The notes: a model not told the origin generated them from the letters alone. A stretch of DNA of 64,000 nucleotides from Rothia endophytica (GCF_928381505.1 NZ_CAKMSJ010000009.1:1-64000); one strand, 5' to 3'; numbered from the stretch's first letter, positions 10,844-20,129 are shown. A program made the numbers and translations.

Positions 10844-11755
10844 CTATCGTTTGTCGGTTCGACTCTGGCGCATAAAGTTGCCCACGATGAGCAGAAGCCC
10901 ACATGCTGCAATTCCGGTGAAAACCACGAGCGGGCCAGAACCGCTCACGATAGCTATACCTCGTTCAAAAACGTTTCCACTGGGCATAGCGCTAACGCCG
11001 CCTTCACGCGCTTCTGCTCCCACCACACCGGCAGCGGTGCTGGAGTCTGAGCGGGGTAAAGGGCCTTTATTGGAATTAAGAAAGCCTTCAACCCACCCTG
11101 AGGTGCCATCATAGTTTTGCCGCTCAACGTACTGGGGGTTGGCTAACCCAAGCACAGAAGCAGGGAGCCTGCCAGAAGCCACTGCCGCAGCTTCGCGAGA
11201 ATCTACGGGAGCAAGCGGCGGGGTGAGAACGCCGGTTATACGGTCGCTGTTGAAGGTAGAGCCAAGCGTCCAGGGGGAAAGAGCAGCCGCTGCTCCTTTA
11301 GCTTCTTCAGTACTTTGCTGTGGAGCTGGCTGCTGAGGTGCAGGTGGCAGAGGCTGAGCCTCGCCACTTGGCTGAGGCGGTGCAGGGACTGGTGCCACCT
11401 CTTCAGTCGGTTGCGCACTGGGCTGGGGCGGCGCCGTTACCGTACTGGGAGCCTCGGTGGGTTCGGGTTCTGGTGTTGGCTCAGAGGTTGGTGCAGGAGT
11501 TGGCTGAGTGGGCGGGACGCTCTCATTGGGGGGCGATGTTGGGTCGGGAGAGGGCGTGGGTTGCTGCGGTGAGGGGGTGCCGGGGGCAAACTCAGCTGGG
11601 GCGCTGGGTGAAGGTGTGGGAGTCGGTGAAGCGGTTGCGGTAGCGGTCGGCGGCGTAGTTGCCTCGTGCGCAGGTACTGTTTCAGTTGCCGCTGCAACGG
11701 GTAGCACCATGACACCAAGTGCTCCGGCAACGGTTAGTGCACTGCGTATACGCAT
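10844..11755 (-). CDS. Secreted Pro/Thr/Ser-rich protein with C-terminal membrane anchor
   Basis: Not recognised as a named family. About 303 residues from the ATG at 11755, chosen because AAGGAG lies eight bases upstream. It begins with a signal peptide (about 1-27), then a long Pro/Thr/Ser/Glu/Gln-rich stretch (about 35-155) typical of a wall-spanning stalk, a more ordinary region (about 165-265), and a single hydrophobic segment VVFTGIAACGLLLIVGNFM followed by a basic tail (RQSRTDKR). There is no LPXTG sortase motif before the hydrophobic segment, so it is probably a transmembrane anchor. It sits 20 bp upstream of thiL, divergent from the DUF3515 lipoprotein gene. Confidence 0.8.
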   Translation of the reverse strand: MRIRSALTVAGALGVMVLPVAAATETVPAHEATTPPTATATASPTPTPSPSAPAEFAPGTPSPQQPTPSPDPTSPPNESVPPTQPTPAPTSEPTPEPEPTEAPSTVTAPPQPSAQPTEEVAPVPAPPQPSGEAQPLPPAPQQPAPQQSTEEAKGAAAALSPWTLGSTFNSDRITGVLTPPLAPVDSREAAAVASGRLPASVLGLANPQYVERQNYDGTSGWVEGFLNSNKGPLPRSDSSTAAGVVGAEAREGGVSAMPSGNVFERGIAIVSGSGPLVVFTGIAACGLLLIVGNFMRQSRTDKR

Positions 11756-11831
11756 CCGCTCATCTCCTTCCACAGGGTTACAGTTTCCTCAATCTTTTGT
11801 ACTAGCCTACCGAATGTTACCCATAGTTGAA

Positions 11832-11847
11832 ATGTTGGGTTCAACAT
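11832..11847. promoter_or_regulatory. Palindrome in divergent intergenic region
   Basis: ATGTTG-GGTT-CAACAT is a perfect 6-bp-arm inverted repeat in the 144 bp between the divergent wall-stalk gene and the DUF3515 gene. It could be an operator or a short RNA hairpin in either leader; nothing decides which. Confidence 0.35.
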
Positions 11848-11899
11848 GCTCGGTATGAAGGCACCATATAGACAGGCAGTCAGGCGTTAGAATGGACGG

Positions 11900-12439
11900 G
11901 TGAACACGCTCAACAAGACCACCTTTCTCACTGCAGTCTGCTCTCTATCTTTAGCCCTTTCGGGGTGTGGCCCACGAGCTGTTAACCTGCAGCCAGCCGA
12001 GGACGCAGCTAACCCAGTATGTGCCTACGCTATGGTCGCTATGCCAGAAAAGCTCGGTGGTTTTGACCAGCGTGAGACCACTGCCCAGGCTACTACTGCC
12101 TGGGGGGAGCCTACCGTGGCCGTCCTTAAATGCGGCGTTAATTTACCGACCGCGCCGGTTGCAGACCCCTGCGCTTCGGTCAACGGTATTGACTGGATTA
12201 TCAAACCAGCCGATGAACAGATTGCTGAAAGAGGTGAGCAAAGCGCCACCGGCACCTGGGTGGCTGAAACATTCGGTCGCATACCCGCCGTCCAAATCAC
12301 CTTCGATGCTGACCAGGTATCCTCATCAACTCTGCTAGCAGAAATAGCTTCGGCGGTTGGCCAGATCCCTCAACAGCAAGAATGTACCAATATTGATGAC
12401 ACTCTCTCTGACGTAGAGACTGCTGACTCAACTGCATAA
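11900..12439 (+). CDS. DUF3515 family lipoprotein
   Basis: Predicted lipoprotein of the DUF3515 family, characteristic of actinobacteria and usually encoded between thiL and ddl, as here. The protein has 179 residues starting at GTG 11900. The signal peptide ends in a lipobox LALSGC. The family core is visible: NPVCAYAMVAMPEKLGGFDQR, then WGEPTVAVLKCGVN and INGIDWI-like residues, with paired cysteines outside the membrane. The C-terminus is acidic. Function unknown. It is the only rightward gene between 4.8 and 19.4 kb and ends at a bidirectional terminator shared with ddl. Confidence 0.88.
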   Translation: MNTLNKTTFLTAVCSLSLALSGCGPRAVNLQPAEDAANPVCAYAMVAMPEKLGGFDQRETTAQATTAWGEPTVAVLKCGVNLPTAPVADPCASVNGIDWIIKPADEQIAERGEQSATGTWVAETFGRIPAVQITFDADQVSSSTLLAEIASAVGQIPQQQECTNIDDTLSDVETADSTA

Positions 12440-12460
12440 GCAGCAATAAGCACAAAAGTA

Positions 12461-12500
12461 AAACCCCGCGTTTTCACTCATGAGTCATAACGCGGGGTTT
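12461..12500. terminator. Bidirectional terminator between DUF3515 gene and ddl
   Basis: AAACCCCGCGTT (12461-12472) pairs with AACGCGGGGTTT (12489-12500). The A-rich and T-rich flanks suit termination of both convergent genes. Confidence 0.9.
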
Positions 12501-12504
12501 TGTC

Positions 12505-13632
12505 TTAGCGTAGGCCGAGCGGGCGTTCAAGAGCCAGGGTGATGAGTTCGTCAATCAGTTGAGCGTAGCTGACCCCGGTGTTCTCCCACATCGTCTTATA
12601 CATGGAAATGGGGGTGAAGCCTGGCATGGTGTTAACTTCGTTAATCACCAGCTCCCCGTCTTCTGTGTAGAAGAAGTCGGCGCGGCATAAGCCCTCCCCG
12701 TCTATTGCCAGGAAAGCTTCAACGGCCAGCTCTCGTAGCTGCTGGGCGACGTCGGTAGGAAGGTCTGCGGGGCAGCGAGTTTCTGCGCTGGTCTTAGAGA
12801 CGTACTTAGACTCGAAATCATAGAAGCTGTGTTCCTGATCCACCATCACGATTTCACCGGGATGTGAAGCCAGCGGGTTAGCCAATCGGCGGCCATCGAG
12901 CACAGCGCACTCAATTTCTCGCCCCAGGATTCCCGCTTCGATGACAAGTTTGGGGTCATACTTGTGTGCTTCTTCAATGGCGGCATCGAGCTGCTCAGCA
13001 GAATCCACCTTGGTAATGCCAAAGGAGGACCCCGCGCGTGCGGGTTTCACGAAGACTGGGTAGCCTAGTGCCTGAATACGCTCACGAGCTTGTTCAGGGT
13101 TCTGTACCCACTGGCGGTGGGTGACCACTTCATAGGGCCCAACCGCCAGGCCGGCGGCTTCAAAAGCAACCTTCATGAAGTGCTTATCCATGCCAATGGC
13201 TGAGGACGCCACACCGCAGCCCACGTAGCGCAGGTCAGCCATTTCTAGCAGACCCTGAACGGTTCCGTCCTCACCAAAGGGGCCGTGCAGCAGCGGGAAG
13301 ACCACGTCAATGGCAGGGCCCATTTCAACGTGGGTTTCGTCCTTGGGGTCAATAAGTCGCAGACGGTTGTCTCCCCCGCCCAGGGGCAGGAAGACCTGCT
13401 TGCCCTCAGCAGGGAAATCTGCCAGAGCGTTCTCTTCCAGCAGGTGGTTCAGAAAATCTTCATCGGTCAAAAACCAACGTCCATCGCGGGTAATACCAAT
13501 GGTGACGACGTTGTACTTCTCATGATCGATAGCTCCAAGCACACCGCGGGCGGTAATCAAAGAAATCGAGTGCTCCGATGAGCGGCCACCACACAGGAGT
13601 GCGACGGTGGGCTTCTGGCTCGAAAGAGTCAT
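12505..13632 (-). CDS. ddl: D-alanine--D-alanine ligase
   Basis: ATP-grasp ligase making the D-Ala-D-Ala dipeptide for peptidoglycan precursors. The protein has 375 residues. Motifs: VALLCGGRSSEHSISL at the N-terminus, LLHGPFGEDGTVQGLLE, VKPARAGSSFGITKV, and the C-terminal metal-binding ADFFYTEDGELVINEVNTMPGFTPISMYK. In DdlB numbering the residue in the omega-loop Y/F position appears as Phe-Tyr in HSFYDFESKY, consistent with D-Ala rather than D-lactate use. It is followed upstream by gpsA on the same strand. Confidence 0.96.
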   Translation of the reverse strand: MTLSSQKPTVALLCGGRSSEHSISLITARGVLGAIDHEKYNVVTIGITRDGRWFLTDEDFLNHLLEENALADFPAEGKQVFLPLGGGDNRLRLIDPKDETHVEMGPAIDVVFPLLHGPFGEDGTVQGLLEMADLRYVGCGVASSAIGMDKHFMKVAFEAAGLAVGPYEVVTHRQWVQNPEQARERIQALGYPVFVKPARAGSSFGITKVDSAEQLDAAIEEAHKYDPKLVIEAGILGREIECAVLDGRRLANPLASHPGEIVMVDQEHSFYDFESKYVSKTSAETRCPADLPTDVAQQLRELAVEAFLAIDGEGLCRADFFYTEDGELVINEVNTMPGFTPISMYKTMWENTGVSYAQLIDELITLALERPLGLR

Positions 13633-13695
13633 GGCATCCTTACGATAGGTGGTCTGAGACGATCGGTAGATTGAACTGGCCTTGTTCGGCGACCG

Positions 13696-14781
13696 CTAGC
13701 TAGTGTGATCGCTCTCTGATTTGAGCGCTCTACCCAGCAGCGCCGGTGCCAGCTGCTCAACTGATATTGTACGGTTCAAAACTGCTACCACTGCTTCAGT
13801 GATAGGCATTTCGACCTTCACTTTTCGCGCGAGTTCTGCCACAACCGGCGCTGATTTGATGGATTCAGCGGTTTGGCTCATGACGGTGTGCAGCTGGTCT
13901 GGCTCTATACCTTCTGCAAGGAGGCGGCCAGCGGTGTGGTTGCGTGAGAGCGGGGATGAGCAGGTAGCGATGAGGTCGCCCATCCCAGCTAGTCCGCTCA
14001 TGGTTTCCAGCTTGCCGCCCAGTGCCAGGGCGAGGCGGGTTGTTTCTGCTAGTCCACGCGTCATCACCGAAGCTTTAGAGTTGTCCCCATACTGCTTTCC
14101 TTCGCACATTCCTACGCAGAGCGCGATAACGTTCTTAACCAACCCGCCGATTTCAACACCAACAATATCGGTGTTGGTGTAGGGGCGGAAGTAGTCTGCT
14201 GCGCAGACTGAAGCTACCTTCTGCGCTGTTTCCAGGGTGGTAGCTGCCACCACAGATGTGGTGGGCTGCTCAACGATAATTTCTTTGGCAAGGTTGGGCC
14301 CAGAGAGCACGGTGACTCGGTCAGCGACAGCAGAGATAGTTTCGGCGGGAGCGCCGGTGGCTACCAGGTGGCTCTGCAGAACTTCAATGATCACTTCACT
14401 CATGCGCAGACCGCTACCCATCTCGAGGCCCTTGGCGAGTGAAACCAGAACAGCGTCCGGCTCGAGCAGGGGTGCAAAAACTTCAAGCTGCGCTCGTAGC
14501 GCCTGAGCTGGGATCGCTAGAACAACGATGTGCGCACCATTCAGGACTTCTTCCACATCTGAGGTGAAATCCAGATTATCCGGTAGCTTTACCCCGGGAA
14601 AGTAGGGCTCGTTGACGCGAGTGCTGGCCATCTGCGCCATTGCTTCGGGCTTACGCCCCCAAAGCACCACCTGACGGTTACTTCCCGCCGCGGTAGCTGC
14701 GTCCGCCACTACTTTGGCGAAGGCAGTGCCCCAGCTACCGGCACCAAGAACAGCTACTTTTGATGGAAGAGAAGTGCTCAT
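13696..14781 (-). CDS. gpsA: Glycerol-3-phosphate dehydrogenase [NAD(P)+]
   Basis: Reduces dihydroxyacetone phosphate to sn-glycerol-3-phosphate, the backbone for phospholipids. About 361 residues from the ATG at 14781, which puts the dinucleotide-binding motif VAVLGAGSWGTAFAKV next to the N-terminus. Other landmarks: VNEPYFPGVKLPDNL, VSLAKGLEMGSGLRMSEVI, VLSGPNLAKEI, the catalytic lysine in VEIGGLVKNVIALCVGMCEG, and GLAGMGDLIATCSSPLSRN. It lies about 25 bp after plsC, supplying the substrate for that acyltransferase. Confidence 0.95.
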   Translation of the reverse strand: MSTSLPSKVAVLGAGSWGTAFAKVVADAATAAGSNRQVVLWGRKPEAMAQMASTRVNEPYFPGVKLPDNLDFTSDVEEVLNGAHIVVLAIPAQALRAQLEVFAPLLEPDAVLVSLAKGLEMGSGLRMSEVIIEVLQSHLVATGAPAETISAVADRVTVLSGPNLAKEIIVEQPTTSVVAATTLETAQKVASVCAADYFRPYTNTDIVGVEIGGLVKNVIALCVGMCEGKQYGDNSKASVMTRGLAETTRLALALGGKLETMSGLAGMGDLIATCSSPLSRNHTAGRLLAEGIEPDQLHTVMSQTAESIKSAPVVAELARKVKVEMPITEAVVAVLNRTISVEQLAPALLGRALKSESDHTS

Positions 14782-14806
14782 ACTTGCCTTTTTGCTCCTG
14801 GGGGTT

Positions 14807-15583
14807 CTAGTTGTTCTCGGGTGCTTGGCGCACACCTAGCACGGCGTTCCAGCGCCCGGCTGGCGCCTTTTCACCGCGAATGGTTTCGAGCAAGTCAGTG
14901 ACACGATCCAGCATTCTGGTGGTAGCGTCCGCCAGTTGCTGGCGGTTCTGCTTAGCTCCCGGCTCAGCGTCTGCTTGAAGGTCGCTCAAATCAACGGGGT
15001 CGCCCACCACAATCTGCACCTTCTTGCGGGGTAACCCAAAGCGAGGCTTTCCACCACGCGGCCAAAATTCATGGTCGCCCCAGTGGGCGATGGGAATGAC
15101 GGGGGCACCGGTTGCTAAAGCAAGGCGTGCTGCACCGGTTTTACCGGTCATCGGCCACTGCGCTGGATCCTTGGTAAGTGTGCCCTCGGGGAAGATGAGC
15201 ACCGCCCCTCCGGCATCCAGGACGTTGCGCGCAACGTCCAGGGACTTACCGGCCTGCGCGGAGCCACGGCTGACGGGGATGTGAGCGCACTGGCGCATGA
15301 GCCACCCCAGAACCGGCACGCGAAAGAGCCCCTCTTTGGCAAGAAACCGGGGTAAAACGCCCCTGATGAAGAGGGGGTAGGCTGCAGTGATCGGGTCAAC
15401 CACGGTTAGGTGGTTGGAGACCACGATGTAGCCGCCCTCTTTCGGCAGATTCTCGATGCCGGTGATATCAATCTTCATGGGCAGGTGATAGAGCGGTCTG
15501 AGCAGGTTCCCTGCCAACCGGTACACCGCATCACCCTTAGCTGTAGGACTGATATCACCCAGTGAGGAGCTCTTGGCAGCCAT
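14807..15583 (-). CDS. plsC: 1-acyl-sn-glycerol-3-phosphate acyltransferase (PlsC-like)
   Basis: Membrane-associated acyltransferase converting lysophosphatidic acid to phosphatidic acid. About 258 residues from the ATG at 15583. The catalytic HX4D box is in VVSNHLTVVDP, followed by the substrate-binding FPEGTLTKD motif and GAARLALATGAPVIPIAHWG. The ATG lies one base after the murA stop codon, so the pair is probably translationally coupled. The open frame runs upstream into murA, but that part is not family-like. Confidence 0.92.
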   Translation of the reverse strand: MAAKSSSLGDISPTAKGDAVYRLAGNLLRPLYHLPMKIDITGIENLPKEGGYIVVSNHLTVVDPITAAYPLFIRGVLPRFLAKEGLFRVPVLGWLMRQCAHIPVSRGSAQAGKSLDVARNVLDAGGAVLIFPEGTLTKDPAQWPMTGKTGAARLALATGAPVIPIAHWGDHEFWPRGGKPRFGLPRKKVQIVVGDPVDLSDLQADAEPGAKQNRQQLADATTRMLDRVTDLLETIRGEKAPAGRWNAVLGVRQAPENN

Positions 15584-15584
15584 C

Positions 15585-16907
15585 TTAAGCGGTGACCTCG
15601 AAGTTGGCGCCCAGGGCGGTGAGCTTATCAGCAAAGTGCTCGTAGCCGCGGGCAATGACCGAAACGCCGGTGACGTTTGAGGTGCCTTCAGCTGTGAGAG
15701 CTGCAATCACGTGGGAGAAACCGCCGCGCAGGTCAGGCACATTGATGTCAGCGCCACGCAGAGGGGTTTTACCGGTGATGATCGCTGAGTGCAGGAAGTT
15801 CTTGTGGCCAAAGCGGCAGGTTGCGGGACCAAGGCAGTCTCGGTGCAGCTGCACTGAGGCGCCCATGCGCACCAGGGCGTCGGTAAAGCCGAAACGGTTT
15901 TCGTAAACGGTCTCGTGAAGTACTGAAACGCCCATTGCCTGAGTCATAGCAACTACCAGGGGCTGCTGCCAGTCGGTCATGAAACCGGGGTGCACGTTGG
16001 TTTCTACGAAGAGGGGGTTGAGGTGCCCGCCCTTGTGGAAGAAGCGAATGCCCTCGTCCTGAATATCCAGGCCGCCACCAAGCTTGCGGTAGACGTTAAT
16101 GAAGGTCGAGAGATCCTTCTGGTTGGCCCCGCGCACGAAGATGTCGCCCTGGGTTGCAAGCGCAGCGGAGGCCCAGGAGGCTGACTCATTACGGTCAGGC
16201 ATTGCAAAGTGGTTGTAGCCGGTGAGCTCGTCCACGCCCTCAATGATGATTTGGCGGTCGGTTTCAACGGTGATGATGGCGCCCATCTTCTGCAAGATAG
16301 AGATGAGATCCATGATTTCGGGCTCAATGGCCGCGCCCTTGAGCTCGGTTTTACCCTTGGCGCGGGTAGCAGCCAGCAAAACCTGCTCGGTGGCGCCTAC
16401 CGAGGGGTATTCCAACTCAATAGCTGCGCCCTGAAGCCCGCCCGCGGGAGCTCGCATGCTAATGCCGGTGGGCAGCTTCTCTACCTTGGCGCCGAACTGC
16501 TCTAGAACGCGCAGGTGGTAGTTAATGGGGCGGTCGCCAATTTTGCAGCCGCCCAAATCAGGGATAAATGCTTCACCAATGGTGTGCAGCAGCGGGCCGC
16601 ACAGAAGGATGGGAATACGGGAATCACCGGCGTGAACTTCGATGTCGGTGTGGTTAGCTACGGATACCTTGCTGGGATCCATACGTAGCTCGCCGGCTTC
16701 CATGTTGTAATCCACGGATACACCGTGCAGTTCAACAAGGTCAGTGACGACCTGAACGTCCTTAATCTGAGGGACGTTGCGGAGCGCTGAGGGGGTTGAG
16801 CCAAGCAAAGCAGCAACCATTGCCTTGGGGACCAAGTTCTTAGCACCGCGGACGTTAATCTCGCCCTTAAGAGGGGTGCCACCTTCAATACGCAGTGCGC
16901 TGACCAT
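15585..16907 (-). CDS. murA: UDP-N-acetylglucosamine 1-carboxyvinyltransferase
   Basis: First committed enzyme of peptidoglycan synthesis; transfers enolpyruvate from phosphoenolpyruvate to UDP-GlcNAc. The protein has 440 residues. It starts with LRIEGGTPLKGEINVRGAKN. The catalytic cysteine loop is present as LGGCKIGDRPINYH. Mycobacterium tuberculosis MurA has Asp at this position and is fosfomycin-resistant; this protein keeps Cys. It heads a murA-plsC-gpsA run. Confidence 0.95.
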   Translation of the reverse strand: MVSALRIEGGTPLKGEINVRGAKNLVPKAMVAALLGSTPSALRNVPQIKDVQVVTDLVELHGVSVDYNMEAGELRMDPSKVSVANHTDIEVHAGDSRIPILLCGPLLHTIGEAFIPDLGGCKIGDRPINYHLRVLEQFGAKVEKLPTGISMRAPAGGLQGAAIELEYPSVGATEQVLLAATRAKGKTELKGAAIEPEIMDLISILQKMGAIITVETDRQIIIEGVDELTGYNHFAMPDRNESASWASAALATQGDIFVRGANQKDLSTFINVYRKLGGGLDIQDEGIRFFHKGGHLNPLFVETNVHPGFMTDWQQPLVVAMTQAMGVSVLHETVYENRFGFTDALVRMGASVQLHRDCLGPATCRFGHKNFLHSAIITGKTPLRGADINVPDLRGGFSHVIAALTAEGTSNVTGVSVIARGYEHFADKLTALGANFEVTA

Positions 16908-16930
16908 GTGTATCCAATCTGAAAAAGTTT

Positions 16931-16956
16931 CTTACCCGGTAAGTTTACCCGTTAAG
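16931..16956. promoter_or_regulatory. Repeated palindromic motif upstream of murA
   Basis: CTTACC-C-GGTAAG (16931-16943) is a perfect palindrome and is followed at once by the related TTTACCCGTTAAG (16944-16956), about 24 bp upstream of the murA start. Two tandem copies suggest a dimer-binding operator, but no regulator can be named. Confidence 0.4.
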
Positions 16957-17082
16957 TGATGTTCTCATGTGCAGCTGAGATGTATTGCCGGTAATAAGCA
17001 CTCCTACAGGTACAAATTCGGCCCCCAGCACACTTAGTCCAGGCGTCGGCAGATGCCATGGTTACCTCTCAGCTAAGAGCAA

Positions 17083-17115
17083 AAGGACGCCGGCAGGTGA
17101 GTCGCCGGCGTCCTT
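17083..17115 (-). terminator. Terminator after leuD
   Basis: AAGGACGCCGGC (17083-17094) pairs with GCCGGCGTCCTT (17104-17115). Read leftward after the leuD stop, it is followed by TTTTGCTC. The rest of the 16908-17141 gap holds the murA upstream region. Confidence 0.85.
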
Positions 17116-17141
17116 GTGGGCTCTTCGTAGAACTGGTTTAA

Positions 17142-17729
17142 CTACTGGGTGCGGGGCAACCAGGCTGGGCGGGAAGCTTCGAATTCAGTGATAGCTTTTT
17201 CGTGCTGAAGGGTCAGCCCGATATCGTCAAGCCCTTCCATGAGGCGCCAGCGCACATAGTCATCGATTTCAAAGGGTACGGTGAGTGCACCCACGGTCAC
17301 AGTCTGGGATTCAAGGTCCACGGTGACTTCGGTGCCCGGTTCTGCCTCGAGTTGCTTCCAGATCAGTTCGATGTTGCCCTGGTCTACCTGGGCAGCAACC
17401 AGGCCCTGCTTGCCTGAGTTACCGCGGAAGATGTCAGCGAAACGGGCTGAGATAACCACGCGGAAACCGTAGTCCTTGAGAGCCCAGACCGCGTGTTCGC
17501 GGGAGGACCCGGTGCCAAAGTCAGGGCCAGCCACCAGCACGCTACCGTGCTGGTAGGGCTCCTGGTTGAGAATGAAGTTTTCATCCTTACGCCAGCCTGC
17601 AAACAGGGCGTCATCAAAGCCGGTCTTAGTAACGCGCTTGAGGTAAACGGCGGGGATAATTTGGTCGGTATCGACGTTGGAGGCACGCAGGGGCACGCCA
17701 ATGCCGGTGTGCTTCTTAATGGGTTCCAT
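17142..17729 (-). CDS. leuD: 3-isopropylmalate dehydratase small subunit
   Basis: Small subunit of isopropylmalate isomerase, which interconverts 2- and 3-isopropylmalate in leucine synthesis. About 195 residues from the ATG at 17729 ([20 protein letters not shown]). Family motifs: [31 protein letters not shown] and [19 protein letters not shown]. It follows leuC by 46 bp in the same transcript, as required for the heterodimer. A longer open frame runs into leuC but is not conserved. Confidence 0.96.
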   Translation of the reverse strand: MEPIKKHTGIGVPLRASNVDTDQIIPAVYLKRVTKTGFDDALFAGWRKDENFILNQEPYQHGSVLVAGPDFGTGSSREHAVWALKDYGFRVVISARFADIFRGNSGKQGLVAAQVDQGNIELIWKQLEAEPGTEVTVDLESQTVTVGALTVPFEIDDYVRWRLMEGLDDIGLTLQHEKAITEFEASRPAWLPRTQ

Positions 17730-17775
17730 GAAAAATCCGTTCCACCCGGGCTTACCGGGTTCATTCAAAGAGGGC

Positions 17776-19197
17776 CTACAGGTCTGCCGGTGATGAGAGA
17801 GTGCCGCGGATGGCGGTAGCGGCGGCGACCAGAGGAGACACCAGATGGGTGCGCCCGCCCTTACCCTGGCGTCCTTCAAAGTTGCGGTTGGAGGTTGAGG
17901 CGCAACGCTCCCCCGGTGCCAGCTGATCAGGGTTCATACCCAGGCACATAGAGCAGCCTGCAAAACGCCAGTCGGCGCCGAAGTCCTTGAAGATTTGGTC
18001 CAGGCCTTCTTTTTCAGCCTGGGCTCGCACCTTCTGGGAGCCGGGTACAACCATCATGCGCACGCCCTCAGCCAGCTTCTGGCCCTTAACAATCTCGGCG
18101 GCAGCGCGCAGGTCCTCAATGCGGGAGTTGGTGCAGGAGCCCAGGAAGACTACATCGACGGGGATGTCCTTCATCGGTGTACCAGCGGTTAGGCCCATGT
18201 AGTCCAGGGCACGGCTAGCAGCCTTCTGTTCGTTCTCATCGCCGAAGTCCTCGGGGAAAGGAACAGACTGGGAGAGGGGGACGCCCTGGCCGGGGTTGGT
18301 ACCCCAGGTGACGAAGGGCTCCAGCTCATCAGCGTTGATAAAGACTTCACGATCAAAAGTGGCGCCCGCATCGGTGGGCAGGGTCTTCCAGTAGTCCACC
18401 GCAGCTTCCCAGTTCTCACCGGTGGGTGCGTGGGGGCGGCCCTTGACGTATTCGAAGGTCGTTTCATCGGGGGCCACCATGCCGGCGCGGGCACCTGCCT
18501 CGATGGACATGTTACAAATGGTCATACGCCCCTCCATAGAGAGACCGCGAATAGCAGAACCACGGTATTCCAGCACGTAGCCCTGGCCACCACCGGTGCC
18601 AATTTCGGCGATTACTGCCAGGATGATGTCCTTGGCCGTAACACCGGGCTTCAGCGTTCCCTCAACATTAATCGCCATGGTTTTAAAGGGTGCCAGGGGC
18701 AGCGTCTGAGTAGCCATGACGTGTTCGACCTCTGAGGTGCCGATGCCAAAGGCGAGCGCCCCAAAAGCGCCGTGGGTCGAGGTATGGGAGTCACCACAGA
18801 CCACGGTCATACCGGGCATGGTGAGACCCAGCTGGGGGCCAACCACGTGCACGATACCCTGCTCAGCATCACCCAGAGAGTGAATACGCACTCCAAACTC
18901 TTCAGCGTTCTTGCGAAGGGTCTCAATCTGGGTGCGCGAGGTGATATCGGCAATCGTAGAGAAAATATTCTCGGTGGGGGTGTTGTGATCCTCAGTTGCG
19001 ATGGTGAGGTCAAGACGACGCAGAGGGCGTCCTTCCAGGCGTAGACCCTCAAAAGCCTGTGGTGAGGTAACTTCGTGCACCAGGTGCAAATCGATGTAGA
19101 GAAGATCGGGCTTGCCGTCCTTGCCGGGCACTACGGTGTGCGCGTCCCATACCTTCTCCGCCAGGGTGCGGGGCTTAATACCCGTTACACCATCCAT
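17776..19197 (-). CDS. leuC: 3-isopropylmalate dehydratase large subunit
   Basis: Large, [4Fe-4S]-containing subunit of isopropylmalate isomerase, an aconitase homologue. About 473 residues from the ATG at 19197, preceded by GGAGGA. Cluster ligands are in [10 protein letters not shown] and in the C-terminal [13 protein letters not shown] (two cysteines). Other motifs: [45 protein letters not shown] and [20 protein letters not shown]. It is divergent from the IclR gene, which is the likely regulator. Confidence 0.96.
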   Translation of the reverse strand: MDGVTGIKPRTLAEKVWDAHTVVPGKDGKPDLLYIDLHLVHEVTSPQAFEGLRLEGRPLRRLDLTIATEDHNTPTENIFSTIADITSRTQIETLRKNAEEFGVRIHSLGDAEQGIVHVVGPQLGLTMPGMTVVCGDSHTSTHGAFGALAFGIGTSEVEHVMATQTLPLAPFKTMAINVEGTLKPGVTAKDIILAVIAEIGTGGGQGYVLEYRGSAIRGLSMEGRMTICNMSIEAGARAGMVAPDETTFEYVKGRPHAPTGENWEAAVDYWKTLPTDAGATFDREVFINADELEPFVTWGTNPGQGVPLSQSVPFPEDFGDENEQKAASRALDYMGLTAGTPMKDIPVDVVFLGSCTNSRIEDLRAAAEIVKGQKLAEGVRMMVVPGSQKVRAQAEKEGLDQIFKDFGADWRFAGCSMCLGMNPDQLAPGERCASTSNRNFEGRQGKGGRTHLVSPLVAAATAIRGTLSSPADL

Positions 19198-19273
19198 GAG
19201 TCCTCCATTAACAAAACAAGTAGTGTCATACACCAGTGTGACGCTGTTTTTTATAACTTTCCAATAACTGAAC

Positions 19274-19302
19274 TTGCATATCAGAATATGAGAAGTCATG
19301 AT
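19274..19302 (+). promoter_or_regulatory. Putative iclR promoter with overlapping operator palindrome
   Basis: TTGCAT (19274-19279) and CATGAT (19297-19302) have a 17-bp spacer and read toward the IclR gene. The palindrome CATAT-CAGA-ATATG (19277-19290) overlaps the -35 element and spacer. It also lies about 80 bp upstream of leuC on the other strand, so one bound dimer could control both. Sequence match only. Confidence 0.45.
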
Positions 19303-19412
19303 AGATAGACGGACACAATCCTAGCCACACGGTTTCACACCCAGAAACACACACTGACCGCGATAAGAGACCGCACCGCCCGTGCGTCTCCACCAGGTGA
19401 AAGACTGACCAC

Positions 19413-20129
19413 ATGCAGGAAAACCGCAGCTCCGGCGTCGGCGTCCTCGACAAAGCCGCCCACATTCTCGATTGCCTTGAAGCTGGCCCCGCCTCGCTCT
19501 CCCAACTGGTTGAAGCAACCGGCCTCGCCCGCCCCACCGCCCACCGACTGGCCGTGGCTCTGACCCACCACCGTCTAGTAGCCCGAGACATTCAGGGCAG
19601 GTTCATACTGGGCCCACGCCTGGGCGAACTATCATCTGCCGCGGGCGAAGACCGCCTCATCGCAGCGTCCGGGCCCGTGCTCAACAATCTGCGCAATGCC
19701 ACCGGGGAGTCCTCCCAGGTTTTCCGCCGACAGGGCGACTGGCGCGTTTGTGTTGCCTCAGCAGAACGCCCCATTGGCCTGCGTGACACCATCCCCGTGG
19801 GCACCCAGCTTTCCATGAAGGCTGGGTCTGCAGCTCAAATTCTCACTGCCTGGGAAGAGCAAGCGCGTCTCGTTGAGAGCCTGCACAACGCCCGCTTCTC
19901 TGCCACCATGCTAGCTGCGGTGCGACGCCGTGGCTGGGCGCAGTCAGTTGGCGAGCGCGAGCGCGGCACCGCCTCGGTGTCAGCCCCTGTGCGCTCCCCC
20001 GCTGGCAAGGTTATTGCAGCTATCTCAATCTCAGGGCCTATCGAGCGCCTCACCCGCCAGCCCGGCAGGCTACACGCAGAAGTGGTCTGTGAGGCTGCCG
20101 CAGCCCTCACTGAGGCACTGCGTAGCTAA
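19413..20129 (+). CDS. IclR-family regulator (LtbR/NdgR-like)
   Basis: DNA-binding regulator of 238 residues. An N-terminal winged helix (ASLSQLVEATGLARPTAHRLAVAL, about 27-50) is followed by the IclR effector domain (from about residue 80). Divergent IclR-family genes next to leuCD are known as LtbR in Corynebacterium and NdgR in Streptomyces, where they control leucine and related amino acid genes. The same arrangement here supports control of leuCD and probably of itself. The effector is not visible from sequence. Confidence 0.88.
   Translation: MQENRSSGVGVLDKAAHILDCLEAGPASLSQLVEATGLARPTAHRLAVALTHHRLVARDIQGRFILGPRLGELSSAAGEDRLIAASGPVLNNLRNATGESSQVFRRQGDWRVCVASAERPIGLRDTIPVGTQLSMKAGSAAQILTAWEEQARLVESLHNARFSATMLAAVRRRGWAQSVGERERGTASVSAPVRSPAGKVIAAISISGPIERLTRQPGRLHAEVVCEAAAALTEALRS

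Noticed and set aside
11315..11643. Rightward open frames opposite the Pro-rich gene
   Set aside because: They are Gly/Arg/Leu-rich mirror frames caused by the repetitive Pro/Thr/Ser codons.
14782..14835. N-terminal extension of gpsA
   Set aside because: The extra codons lie over the plsC end and precede the conserved dinucleotide-binding start; the ATG at 14781 fits the family.
17730..17879. N-terminal extension of leuD
   Set aside because: It overlaps leuC in another frame and is not conserved; the ATG at 17729 begins the family sequence.
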